From contig CALXVV010000031.1 in assembly GCA_944392205.1 (NCBI GenBank), positions 1-46,792 on the forward strand: a stretch of 46,792 bases of DNA, read 5' to 3'. This stretch comes from an uncultured Alphaproteobacteria bacterium (lineage in GTDB: Bacteria > Pseudomonadota > Alphaproteobacteria > RF32 > CAG-239). The notes beneath the pieces are model-generated. The model was not told the origin of the DNA. It was given only the letters and a program-made list of their open reading frames with translations, and searched no databases. This document shows positions 26,702 to 34,112 of the stretch, in pieces (position 1 is the first letter of the stretch; each line of letters opens with the position of its first letter). A program made the position numbers and the translations under genes.

Positions 26702-26836
26702 GGAGGTGACAACTGCTATAGCACAGCCCGGGTTATTCGAGCAAAGCCTTATATCCCCGGCTCCCCAAAGAGGAGCATGTTTGCTATAAAGGAGTTGTCA
26801 CTCTCCACAGGCGCAACTCACACCTGCAATGGAGAT
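26671..26836 (-). ncRNA. Candidate structured RNA (free sRNA or cis-regulatory leader)
   Basis: On the minus strand about 165 nt fold into ordered stems. A first hairpin has CTCCA/TGGAG and CAGG/CCTG (26803-26834). A long closing stem pairs GTGACAACT with AGTTGTCAC and TATAGC with GCTATA (26706-26722 with 26783-26801). Inside that stem are two hairpins, GCTCC/GGGGAGC and CCGGG/CCCGG. The terminator hairpin follows. The three-way junction plus terminator resembles a riboswitch or a small RNA. It does not match 6S, SRP, tmRNA or RNase P RNA features that I know. No coding frame is convincing here. Confidence 0.6.
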
Positions 26837-26924
26837 ATTAGAGCAGAAAAATTAAAATGCAATTAATTTGTTTGGAAGGGCAGAAATTGTTTGGTTAAAG
26901 CAATGGCGCCAGCGAAACGAACTT

Positions 26925-27080
26925 CGTGAGTTGAGTGGGTTACTGCTAGGTATTGCCACTGCCGGCTTCGGCAGCGCTCCAGGCCGTTGCCTGGGCACTG
27001 GCGACCAGCACCCCGACCAACGGGAGCGGTGCGGGTTACGGCTTGCTAATCGCACCGGGGCGTTCCCCGGGGGGAATGTT
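26925..27080. repeat. GC-rich modular palindromic repeats, cluster B
   Basis: Modules shared with cluster A: GCTAGGTATTGCC followed by CTGCCGGCTTCGGCAG and CCAGGC/GCCTGG (26945-26997; compare 14131-14178), CCCCGACCAA-GGGAGCGGTGCGG (27010-27034; compare 14100-14123), and GCACCGGGGCGTTCCCCGG (27052-27070; compare 14254-14272). They stand out by G+C from AT-rich flanks. An 88-codon open frame across them is judged spurious. Confidence 0.75.
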
Positions 27081-27167
27081 TCGGAGGTGAAATATTATGT
27101 GTTTTTACAAAGGGTGAAAAATTTTTTAACTTAAAAGCATCTGTTAACGATTATAAGGAATAAGAAA

Positions 27168-27995
27168 ATGGCAAAAATTCATCCGTCAGCAATCATTGAA
27201 GAAGGTGCTCAAATTGCAGACAGTGCAGAAATCGGGCCCTTGTGCTGGATATCTTCCAAAGCCAAAATAGGCGAAAATGTACGCTTGCTTGGCCGTGTAA
27301 CCATCATGGGTGACACCACCATTGGCGAGGGTACGGTTGTTTTTCCCGGTGCGGTGCTGGGCGGTGGTCCGCAAGATCACGGCAATGAGTTCCAACCGAA
27401 TGCCAAGTTGGTTATCGGCAAGCGCAATGTCATCCGTGAAAACGTGACCATGCACTGCGGTACCCCAAAAGGACAAAACCCAATTCCAGGGGAAGAGCCT
27501 GAGAAACTGATAACCAGAGTAGGCGACGACGGAATGTTTATGATTAACTCTCACGTTGCGCATGATTGCGTTGTCGGCAACAATGTGATTATGACCAACA
27601 ACGCGGTTATCGCCGGGCATGTCCGCTTGGGTGATGGCGTGATTTTGGGAGGAAACTCAGCCGTGCACCAGTTCTGCCGTATTGGCCGCAAAGCCATGGT
27701 TGGCGGCATGTCTGGTGTGGACAGAGATGTTATTCCGTTTGGTATGGTCACCGGCGACAGAGGTAAGTTGAGAGGCTTGAATGTAATTGGCCTAAAGAGA
27801 AGCGGTTTTGATGAACACACGGTAAAATCCATCACCAGAGCCTTTATGTTCCTGTTTAAGGGCAAAGAGGGAAGCTTTGAAAGTCGCTTGGCTGAGGCCA
27901 AAGAGAAGTTCAAAGACAACTCAATGGTAATGGAACAGTTGAAGTTTATTGACGAGGCTTTAGCCGGCCGCCGCAACGTAATGCAGGCAGACTAA
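27168..27995 (+). CDS. lpxA: UDP-N-acetylglucosamine O-acyltransferase
   Basis: LpxA starts lipid A synthesis by moving 3-hydroxyacyl from ACP to the 3-OH of UDP-GlcNAc. The 275-residue protein is a left-handed beta-helix of hexapeptide repeats (IHPSAIIEEGAQIADSAEIGP) with the catalytic His in TMHCGTP, a further conserved SHVAHDC, and the helical C-terminal domain with the GLKRSGF motif. AAGGAATA precedes the ATG. It lies about 820 bp after fabZ because of the HTH/RNA/repeat insertion, so it must have its own promoter upstream. Confidence 0.97.
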   Translation: MAKIHPSAIIEEGAQIADSAEIGPLCWISSKAKIGENVRLLGRVTIMGDTTIGEGTVVFPGAVLGGGPQDHGNEFQPNAKLVIGKRNVIRENVTMHCGTPKGQNPIPGEEPEKLITRVGDDGMFMINSHVAHDCVVGNNVIMTNNAVIAGHVRLGDGVILGGNSAVHQFCRIGRKAMVGGMSGVDRDVIPFGMVTGDRGKLRGLNVIGLKRSGFDEHTVKSITRAFMFLFKGKEGSFESRLAEAKEKFKDNSMVMEQLKFIDEALAGRRNVMQAD

Positions 27996-28012
27996 GAGCT
28001 CATAAATTTAAG

Positions 28013-28050
28013 TTTGGGGAGTTTGCCTATTGCCAACTCCCCAAAATTTT
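28013..28050 (+). terminator. Terminator or attenuator between lpxA and lpxI
   Basis: TTTGGGGAGTT and AACTCCCCAAA form an 11-bp perfect stem with a loop of 11 bases, followed by ATTTTATT. It stands between two genes of one pathway, so it is probably a partial terminator tuning lpxI-lpxB. Confidence 0.8.
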
Positions 28051-28089
28051 ATTATAACCAAAAAAGAGATAACAAGCAGAAGCGAGAAC

Positions 28090-28929
28090 ATGACTTCACA
28101 ACAGCGCAAATTGGGTATTATTGCCGGGGGCGGAACAATTCCGGCTCAATTAATCCGCCATTGCCAAGAGCAGGGACGAGATTTTTTTGTTTTGGCCATA
28201 GAAGGCAACGCCGATAAAAATATAATCAATGAAGATGTGCCGCACCAGTGGATAAGAATTGGTCAGGCCGGCACAGGTTTCAAACGTTTTGCCGAAGAAA
28301 AGGTTCAAGACGTGATAATGATAGGCACCATCCGCCGTCCGAGTTTTTTTGACCTGGTGCCGGATTTGCGCACTACCGCGTTTTTTGCCAAGATTGGTAC
28401 CAAAGCTTTGGGCGATGATGGTATTTTGCGTGCGCTGGTAAAAGAGATAGAGGCCGAGGGCATGCAGGTAAAAGGTGTGCATGAGGTGATGTCAGACTTG
28501 CTGGTAAAAGAAGGGGTACTGGGCAAGAAAAAGCCGGATAAACAGGCCCTGGCTGATATCAAAAGAGGAATAGAGGTGGCAACAGAGCTTGGGCGTTTGG
28601 ATGTCGGCCAGGCTGTGGTGGTGCAGCAAGGATTGGTCTTGGGGGTTGAGGGTATAGAAGGCACCGATGAGCTCATCCGCCGTTGTGGGGATTATCGCCG
28701 CAAGGGAGTAGGCGGTGTGCTGGTTAAGTTGCGTAAACCCGAGCAAGATATGCGGATAGATTTGCCGACTATTGGCACTCGCACCATAGAGAGAGCACAC
28801 GAGACCGGCCTTAGGGGGATTGCCGTTCATACCGGCAACGGACTTATTGTTGATGAGAAAGAGGTAATCCGCCTGGCGGATAAATATGGGATATTTGTGA
28901 TAGGAGTAACCCCCGGTGAAAACTTCTGA
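28090..28929 (+). CDS. lpxI: UDP-2,3-diacylglucosamine diphosphatase LpxI
   Basis: LpxI hydrolyses UDP-2,3-diacylglucosamine to lipid X, replacing LpxH in alphaproteobacteria. I start at the ATG at 28090 (279 residues), where LGIIAGGGTIPAQLIRHC begins the family; an upstream in-frame start at 28030 falls in the terminator. Conserved segments include GTIRRPSFFDLVPD, KALGDDGILRALVKEIE, the DIKRGIEVATELGRLDVGQAVVVQ region and the C-terminal IDLPTIGTRTIERA and GVTPG. It overlaps lpxB by 14 bp. Confidence 0.95.
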   Translation: MTSQQRKLGIIAGGGTIPAQLIRHCQEQGRDFFVLAIEGNADKNIINEDVPHQWIRIGQAGTGFKRFAEEKVQDVIMIGTIRRPSFFDLVPDLRTTAFFAKIGTKALGDDGILRALVKEIEAEGMQVKGVHEVMSDLLVKEGVLGKKKPDKQALADIKRGIEVATELGRLDVGQAVVVQQGLVLGVEGIEGTDELIRRCGDYRRKGVGGVLVKLRKPEQDMRIDLPTIGTRTIERAHETGLRGIAVHTGNGLIVDEKEVIRLADKYGIFVIGVTPGENF

Positions 28930-30100
28930 GAATTTGAAAGTATATCTGATAGCCGGAGAGCCGTCAGGTGATTTGCTGGGCTCGCGCCTAATGCGTGCCT
29001 TGAGGGAAAAGACCAAAGGCAAGGTTGAGTTCTACGGCCTTGGCGGAGACACGATGGAAGCCGCCGGGCTAAAATCTATTTTTGATATTTCGGATTTGGC
29101 AATAATGGGCTTGGTAGAGGTTATCCCGAGTATTCCAAAAGTTTTAAGACATATCAAAAACACGGTTAAAGACATAGAGAGAGTAAAACCGGATATTGTG
29201 ATAACAATAGACAGTTGGAGTTTTTGCGCCAGAGTGCATAAGGCGCTGCGCAAGTTAAAACTGGGGATTCCGCAACTGCACTACGTTGCTCCCCAAGTTT
29301 GGGCTTGGAAGAAAAAACGCGCCCGCACGATGTATAAATACATAGATGCCCTGATGACGCTTTTGCCGCAAGAACCAAAATATTTTACTCCATATCACCT
29401 GGAAACGGTGTTTGTAGGGCACCCGGTAATAGAGAGTGAGGTTTTGCACGCAGACGGGCAAGCTTTCAGAGAGCGTTTCAATATCCCGAAAGAAAAAAGA
29501 ATAATAACAATTTTGCCGGGCTCACGCAAAACGGAAGTCAGCAAGCTTTTGCCGGTATTTTTGGAAAGCGGACGGCAATTACTGGAAAAAGATAAAGATT
29601 TTTATTTTGTGATTCCGACCGTGCGGACGGTTTCAAAGCTCGTCAAGGCCGGTGTGGAAAATTGTGGGCTGCCTTTGATTGTGGTAGAGACACAAGAGGA
29701 TAGGTATGATGCCTTTCAGGCCTCAAGCGCGGCCATCGCCGCCTCTGGTACGGTGGCATTAGAGTTGGCCATTTGCCACATTCCGCATATTATCGCCTAT
29801 AAGGTTTCCAAATTGACGGCGTGGATAGTTGCCAAGATTATGAAGATTCAGTTTGTGAACCTCACCAATATAATGCTGGGACGTTTGGTGGTGCCGGAGC
29901 TTTTGCAGGAGCAATGTGTGAGTGGCAACATCACAAATAAGATATTGGAACTATTGACAAAAGGGGACTTATATGAGCGAGAGCAGGAAGGTTTCAGCAA
30001 GGTCAAAGAAAGACTAAGCGCCGGCAAGCAAACCCCGAGTGAAAATGCCGCCGACTTCGTTCTGGAGCTGATTTCAAGAAAATCTCAAGAGAAAAAATAA
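28916..30100 (+). CDS. lpxB: Lipid A disaccharide synthase
   Basis: LpxB joins lipid X and UDP-diacylglucosamine into the beta-1,6 disaccharide. The 394-residue GT-B (family GT19) enzyme shows IAGEPSGDLLGSRLM, LGGDTMEAAGL, IDSWSFCARV, HYVAPQVWAWKKKRA, GHPVIES, ILPGSRKTEVSKLLP and SSAAIAASGTVALELA. The start is GTG at 28916, within the last codons of lpxI, with a TAGGAG site about 10 bp upstream; the pair is translationally coupled. Confidence 0.96.
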   Translation: MKTSENLKVYLIAGEPSGDLLGSRLMRALREKTKGKVEFYGLGGDTMEAAGLKSIFDISDLAIMGLVEVIPSIPKVLRHIKNTVKDIERVKPDIVITIDSWSFCARVHKALRKLKLGIPQLHYVAPQVWAWKKKRARTMYKYIDALMTLLPQEPKYFTPYHLETVFVGHPVIESEVLHADGQAFRERFNIPKEKRIITILPGSRKTEVSKLLPVFLESGRQLLEKDKDFYFVIPTVRTVSKLVKAGVENCGLPLIVVETQEDRYDAFQASSAAIAASGTVALELAICHIPHIIAYKVSKLTAWIVAKIMKIQFVNLTNIMLGRLVVPELLQEQCVSGNITNKILELLTKGDLYEREQEGFSKVKERLSAGKQTPSENAADFVLELISRKSQEKK

Positions 30101-30180
30101 AAATCACTTGCCAAGAGAAGAAATAAGGAGTAGGTTCGGGTCCAACCTAACCTATTAGTTAACTAAATTACAAACAAATT

Positions 30181-30477
30181 ATGAAAAAACAAGTAAATTG
30201 CAAGCTTTCAAAAGCAGCTGAGATCGGAGGTTTCAGGTTATCACCCAAACACAACGATGTTAGTATTTCGGCACTGGAATCAGATCATGAGCAAGCCGGC
30301 CCCGGGAGTCTGACATTTGTTTCCGGAAAATACCCCGCTTCGGTTTATCGGTGCAAGGCATCGGCCATTCTGGTCATCAAAGAGTTGGGATGTATTATTC
30401 CTGAGAATGAAGGAGAAGTCATCCCCGTAAGCAACCCGGAAGAGGTATTTAACCGCTTGCTTGAAGCTTGTGACTAA
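30181..30477 (+). CDS. Free-standing LpxD-type N-terminal domain
   Basis: The 98-residue protein matches only the N-terminal uridine-binding domain of LpxD: AGPGSLTFVSGKYPASVYRCKASAILVIKEL and VIPVSNPEEVFNRLLEAC correspond to the family's GPGDLTFL, KASAVIV and NPxxAFxxLL segments. No hexapeptide beta-helix, catalytic His or C-terminal helix follows; a terminator comes directly after the stop, so it looks like a complete gene rather than a fragment. It differs strongly from the LpxD at 24869 (for example GEGDICFFYDRKK there). It lies 80 bp after lpxB. It has no ribosome-binding site next to the ATG; GGAG lies ~50 bp upstream, before a small AGGTT/AACCT hairpin. It might bind UDP-sugar intermediates or LpxD trimers; this is inference. 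Confidence 0.72.
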   Translation: MKKQVNCKLSKAAEIGGFRLSPKHNDVSISALESDHEQAGPGSLTFVSGKYPASVYRCKASAILVIKELGCIIPENEGEVIPVSNPEEVFNRLLEACD

Positions 30478-30481
30478 AAAC

Positions 30482-30518
30482 AAACCGCCCAAAGGAATTT
30501 TCCTTAGGGCGGTTTTTC
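30482..30518 (+). terminator. Terminator after the LpxD-like N-domain gene
   Basis: AAACCGCCCAAAGGAA and TTCCTTAGGGCGGTTTTT form a long stem with one mismatch and a T tail. It also lies just beyond the end of the convergent Cys-rich gene and can act on both strands. Confidence 0.9.
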
Positions 30519-30533
30519 CTTATCTAAGATGAA

Positions 30534-30791
30534 TTATTTTGTGGGAACACAACGGTGATAATATCCGCACCCCTCCTCTGGGCAGCTTTCAAGCTCCTCA
30601 CCGTAGTTATAGCAATAAGTTACGGTTAAATCATAGCCTGGGCATTTTTCTGCACAAGAAATGGTATCCGGCTCAAGAGTATTGGTCCTTTCGGCCATGG
30701 AGTCAGACCAGTCGGTAATCGGAGTAACTCTTGCAACGGCAGAATGGATGGCAATCATGGATAAAGCAATAAGAAGCAGCAGTTTTTTCAT
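30534..30791 (-). CDS. Small secreted Cys-rich protein
   Basis: I start at the ATG at 30791 (85 residues) because GGAGGTG lies ~7 bp upstream; a longer frame starts 13 codons earlier without a site. Residues 1-20 are a signal peptide (MKKLLLLIALSMIAIHSAVA). The mature part holds six Cys in the order SC, KC, YC, SC, GC, RC, with CPGYDLTVTYC and GYYHRC, which suggests three disulfides. I do not recognise the function. Its compact disulfide-rich form suits a periplasmic or extracellular peptide. Confidence 0.7.
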   Translation of the reverse strand: MKKLLLLIALSMIAIHSAVARVTPITDWSDSMAERTNTLEPDTISCAEKCPGYDLTVTYCYNYGEELESCPEEGCGYYHRCVPTK

Positions 30792-30877
30792 GGTAACACA
30801 CCTCCAGATTTTAAGATGATATAATAACAAAGGTTAATTTATTGCAAATAAGAGATTGATGAATTAGATTAGACTTT

Positions 30878-32923
30878 ATGAAAATTCTAAAAAAGTTATG
30901 GATATATTTACGCCGCCAGGCGGATCTTGAACCGGAAAGAAGAAAGTTATGGCTTCCGGTATGTTTTGGTGTAGGTATAGGGCTGTATTATTTGCTGCCG
31001 CAAGAGCCCTCCAAATGGCTCACCTTGTTGATGATAGAGGGGCTGATTCTAGCCGCAATAATCTTGCGCTACCATCCGAGAGTATTAAAAGTATTGCTGG
31101 TTTTAGGATTAGTTGTCGGAGGTTTTGGCTGGGTACAAGTGCGCAGCATTTATCTTGCTTCACAAATGGGAGATGTTCCGGCGCACAAATTATATTTGCA
31201 AGGGAGCATCCTAAAAGTTGACCACAGCCTAAAAGGAATGTTGCGCCTGACCATGGATAATTTATCCGGTTTTGAGGGAGAAAAGATAAAGGGGCGCTTT
31301 CGCATAACGCTACGGCAAAAGAAAGGAGATTATCATGCCGGACAATGTGTAGAAATGGTGGCGACATTATTGCCGAGGGCCAAGGCACAACTTCCGCAAG
31401 GCTACCAGTTTGATCGCAAGAATTTTTACAATGGGCTTTCCGGCAGCGGTTATGCAGAAAGCAGAGCGTTTGAAGTTGAGTGCAAAAAGGCCATATCTCA
31501 CAGAGATAAATTAAAGATAGACATAGACGGTTGGCGCCAAAAGATAGTGAATAGGATAAATTCAGTGCTGCCGCCGGATGAGGCCTCAATTGTTGCAGCC
31601 ATTCTGGCCGGCCAGCAGGGAGGTATCAGCCAAGAGTTGATAAAATATTATCGAGATTCGGGGCTTTCACATTTTTTATCTATTTCAGGCTTGCACATGA
31701 GTATGATAGCCGGTCTGATGTTTTTCTTTATTCGTCTTTTGATTGCAATTTATCCGCCATTAGCTCTGCGTTATAATTCCAAAAAAGTGGCAGCAATATT
31801 TGCCGTTATCATCAGTGTGGTATACTTGTTAATCTCAGGAGCAGCCATCCCTGCACAAAGAGCCTTCATCATGACATTTATTGTGTTGTTGGGCGTATTG
31901 TTCAATCGTCGGGCAATTTCAATGTACACCATTGCATGGGCGGCGTTTATTGTTTTATTGATAACACCGGAGGCATTAACCAGCGCCAGTTTTCAGATGT
32001 CATTTGCAGCAGTGGTTGGCTTAATAGCTTTTTATGAGAAAAATGCAACGCATTTGGAAAAATGGTTCAAGAAAGATAAATCATCTTTGGTAATAACCTT
32101 TGTAAAAAGTATGTTTATTTACTTGTTGGGAATCATTATTGCCGATTTGGTTGCAAGCTTGGCCGCCTTACCGTTTGAGATATACCATTTCAATCAAATC
32201 TCGCTGTATTCTTTGGTAGCCAATTTGGCAGCAGGTCCGATTATCGGTTTTATCATCATGCCATTTACGCTATTGTCACTGATACTAATGCCGCTAGGGT
32301 TAGATTACTACTCTTTGCAGGTGGTTGGCTTTGGCGTTGGCTTGGTAAATGGTATAACGGCTTGGGTCAGCAATATTCCAGGTGCCTTGTTGGAAGTTTT
32401 ATCCATGCCTTTATGGGGCTTGGTACTGATGGTCTTAGGCGGGCTTTGGTTATGTTTGTGGGAGAGAAATTGGCGTTGGTTGGGCTTGATAGCCATTGTT
32501 ATTGGAGCATCAAGCATGATAGGCCTAAGCAAGCCAGATGTACTGATAAATGAAGATGGTAAGGTCATAGCCATAAGGGATAATGAGAATAATTTGGTGG
32601 TATTGCCTTCTCGCGGTAAGGCATTCACCAAGCAGCTGTGGCTAGAAAAGACAGCATCACCAGCGTTGCCCCAAAATAGGATAAAATTGCTAAAGAAAAT
32701 CTACCAGGGTAAGGCAACAGCCCCAAAATGGCTGGACTTAAGCTGTGATAAAGAAAGTTGCCTCTATAAACAAAGAGTAAAGATTATAAAAAATAAAGAA
32801 ATAAGGATAGATAATCAAAAGCTAGATTTAACAAACAGCGGTGGTTTGGCTGTATATTTAGAGAGAAAAACCAGAATTATTTCGGTAAGGGATTACATTG
32901 GCAATCGTTTATGGAACAAATAA
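30878..32923 (+). CDS. comEC: ComEC/Rec2-family DNA uptake channel
   Basis: ComEC is the inner-membrane channel that takes up single-stranded DNA in transformation. The 681-residue protein has an N-terminal membrane and soluble DUF4131 part (~1-200), then the competence domain with LSHFLSISGLHMSMIAGL, ISGAAIPAQRAFIM and SFQMSFAAVVGLIAFYE within about ten membrane helices. The last ~130 residues are short and lack the metallo-beta-lactamase motif (HxHxDH) found in many relatives; alphaproteobacterial forms are often like this. dprA at 16728 supports a competence role. No pilus genes are in the window. Confidence 0.9.
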   Translation: MKILKKLWIYLRRQADLEPERRKLWLPVCFGVGIGLYYLLPQEPSKWLTLLMIEGLILAAIILRYHPRVLKVLLVLGLVVGGFGWVQVRSIYLASQMGDVPAHKLYLQGSILKVDHSLKGMLRLTMDNLSGFEGEKIKGRFRITLRQKKGDYHAGQCVEMVATLLPRAKAQLPQGYQFDRKNFYNGLSGSGYAESRAFEVECKKAISHRDKLKIDIDGWRQKIVNRINSVLPPDEASIVAAILAGQQGGISQELIKYYRDSGLSHFLSISGLHMSMIAGLMFFFIRLLIAIYPPLALRYNSKKVAAIFAVIISVVYLLISGAAIPAQRAFIMTFIVLLGVLFNRRAISMYTIAWAAFIVLLITPEALTSASFQMSFAAVVGLIAFYEKNATHLEKWFKKDKSSLVITFVKSMFIYLLGIIIADLVASLAALPFEIYHFNQISLYSLVANLAAGPIIGFIIMPFTLLSLILMPLGLDYYSLQVVGFGVGLVNGITAWVSNIPGALLEVLSMPLWGLVLMVLGGLWLCLWERNWRWLGLIAIVIGASSMIGLSKPDVLINEDGKVIAIRDNENNLVVLPSRGKAFTKQLWLEKTASPALPQNRIKLLKKIYQGKATAPKWLDLSCDKESCLYKQRVKIIKNKEIRIDNQKLDLTNSGGLAVYLERKTRIISVRDYIGNRLWNK

Positions 32924-33012
32924 AACAGTGAACATTTCACTTAAAGTACTTGAGCCACAAAAAGACAAATGCTAACATCCAAGTCAGCCAAAATACAATT
33001 ATCACTAAGACT

Positions 33013-33543
33013 ATGAAGATCAACAACATCGAAATCACCATCTTACCAGGTAAGTTGAGTGAGTGTGAGGCTGATGCCTATGTGTTGCCTTACTACGCCC
33101 ACCATGTTAACCCCGACTATGAGCGTCAGGAAGTTGAAAATGCTGGAGCAAAGGGGGTGCGAAGGTTCGTAGAAATGCGCTTGCGGCATCAGGTTAACCA
33201 GCAGCCGTTGTCTCTGGGAGATGCCATCATTGGCCCCTCCGACGGAGGCAAGTCTCGTATGCTGGTTAATATTATCTGCAGAAACAAAGAGGAGATACTT
33301 GCCAAACGAGGTATCTACCGCGGAATTTTGAGCATGTTCTGCCAATCGCGAGAATACGGCCTGAGGAAAATAGCTATGGTTCCTCTGTGTTCGAGCGACG
33401 GTCTGAAAGCCAGTGAGTTCATGAACATACTCAAAAATTTTATTGAGAAATGTAGCATGCCTCACAGCATAGAGGAAATTGTAATCCTCTGTAAGAGCGA
33501 AGAAGAGGCAAATGAGCTGATAGCTCTTTGCCAAAAACAGTAA
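33013..33543 (+). CDS. Macro-domain-like protein
   Basis: This protein (176 residues from the ATG at 33013; an earlier TTG at 32950 gives 197) has the course of a macro domain: INNIEITILPGKLSECEADAYVLP at the start, VENAGAKGVRRF, LVNIICRNKEEI where macro domains have their central strand, GIYRGILSMFCQSREYGLRKIAMVPLCSSDG, and EEIVILCKSEEEANELI at the end. Macro domains bind or hydrolyse ADP-ribose. The glycine-rich ligand loop GGGV is not obvious, so activity is doubtful. Codon use looks richer in G and C at third positions than its neighbours, and there is no ribosome-binding site before the ATG, both hinting at transfer. Confidence 0.55.
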   Translation: MKINNIEITILPGKLSECEADAYVLPYYAHHVNPDYERQEVENAGAKGVRRFVEMRLRHQVNQQPLSLGDAIIGPSDGGKSRMLVNIICRNKEEILAKRGIYRGILSMFCQSREYGLRKIAMVPLCSSDGLKASEFMNILKNFIEKCSMPHSIEEIVILCKSEEEANELIALCQKQ

Positions 33544-33547
33544 GAAA

Positions 33548-33582
33548 AAGAGACCTCTAAAGAAGGAGGTCTCTTTTTTTTG
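33548..33582 (+). terminator. Terminator after the macro-like gene
   Basis: GAGACCTC and GAGGTCTC form an 8-bp stem followed by eight T residues, a few bases past the stop. Confidence 0.92.
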
Positions 33583-33635
33583 TTGTTGATTTTTAAGGTG
33601 AGTATATTTATAGATAATCAAGAAAGCGGGGAGAC

Positions 33636-34112
33636 ATGGAATTCAAAAGCAATGTTATGCGCGTGTTGGATAAGCACAAAATAAAATATAAGAGCTATTG
33701 TTATTTGGGCACCGGAGCTCTGAGCGGCAGTGAAGTAGCTGCCGCTTTGGGGCAAAACCCGGCCTGCGTTTTTAAGACACTTGTAACAGTGAGCAAATCA
33801 AGGCATTTTTACGTGTTTATGCTGCCGGTTAACCATGAACTGGATTTGAAAAAAGCTGCAGTTGCCGTAGGGGAAAAAGCACTTGATATGCTGCCGCAAA
33901 AAGAGCTGTTGCCTCTAACTGGCTATATGCATGGAGGTTGCTCACCGATTGGAATGAAAAAGTTGTTCAAAACCACAGTAGATGCAACGGCAGCAGATTT
34001 TCCAACCATTATTTTCAGCGCCGGCAAAATCGGTTACCAGGTAGAGGTTGCGTTAAGCGATTTGCAACAGGTTATACCATGCCAGCTGGCAGATATCAGT
34101 GCGCAATCTTAA
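33636..34112 (+). CDS. ybaK: Aminoacyl-tRNA deacylase, YbaK/EbsC family
   Basis: YbaK removes cysteine misloaded on tRNA-Pro. The 158-residue protein has the family pattern: VMRVLDKHKIKYKSY, GSEVAAALGQNPACVFKTLV (with the conserved Lys), FMLPVNHELDLKKAA, GYMHGGCSPIGMKK and IIFSAGKIGYQVEVALSDL. A GGGGAG site precedes the ATG. Its 3' end overlaps the convergent sensor kinase gene by 17 bp. Confidence 0.92.
   Translation: MEFKSNVMRVLDKHKIKYKSYCYLGTGALSGSEVAAALGQNPACVFKTLVTVSKSRHFYVFMLPVNHELDLKKAAVAVGEKALDMLPQKELLPLTGYMHGGCSPIGMKKLFKTTVDATAADFPTIIFSAGKIGYQVEVALSDLQQVIPCQLADISAQS

Noticed and set aside
26671..26836. 6S RNA, SRP RNA or tmRNA identity for the structured RNA
   Set aside because: No single long hairpin with a central bubble as in 6S, no GGAA-loop signature of SRP RNA, and no tRNA-like ends.
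26868..27134. 88-codon plus-strand open frame before lpxA
   Set aside because: It runs through the GC-rich palindromic repeats, has no ribosome-binding site, and its residues simply translate repeat modules.
31020..31589. 189-codon open frame antisense to comEC
   Set aside because: It lies wholly inside comEC, shows no domain and has no start signal.
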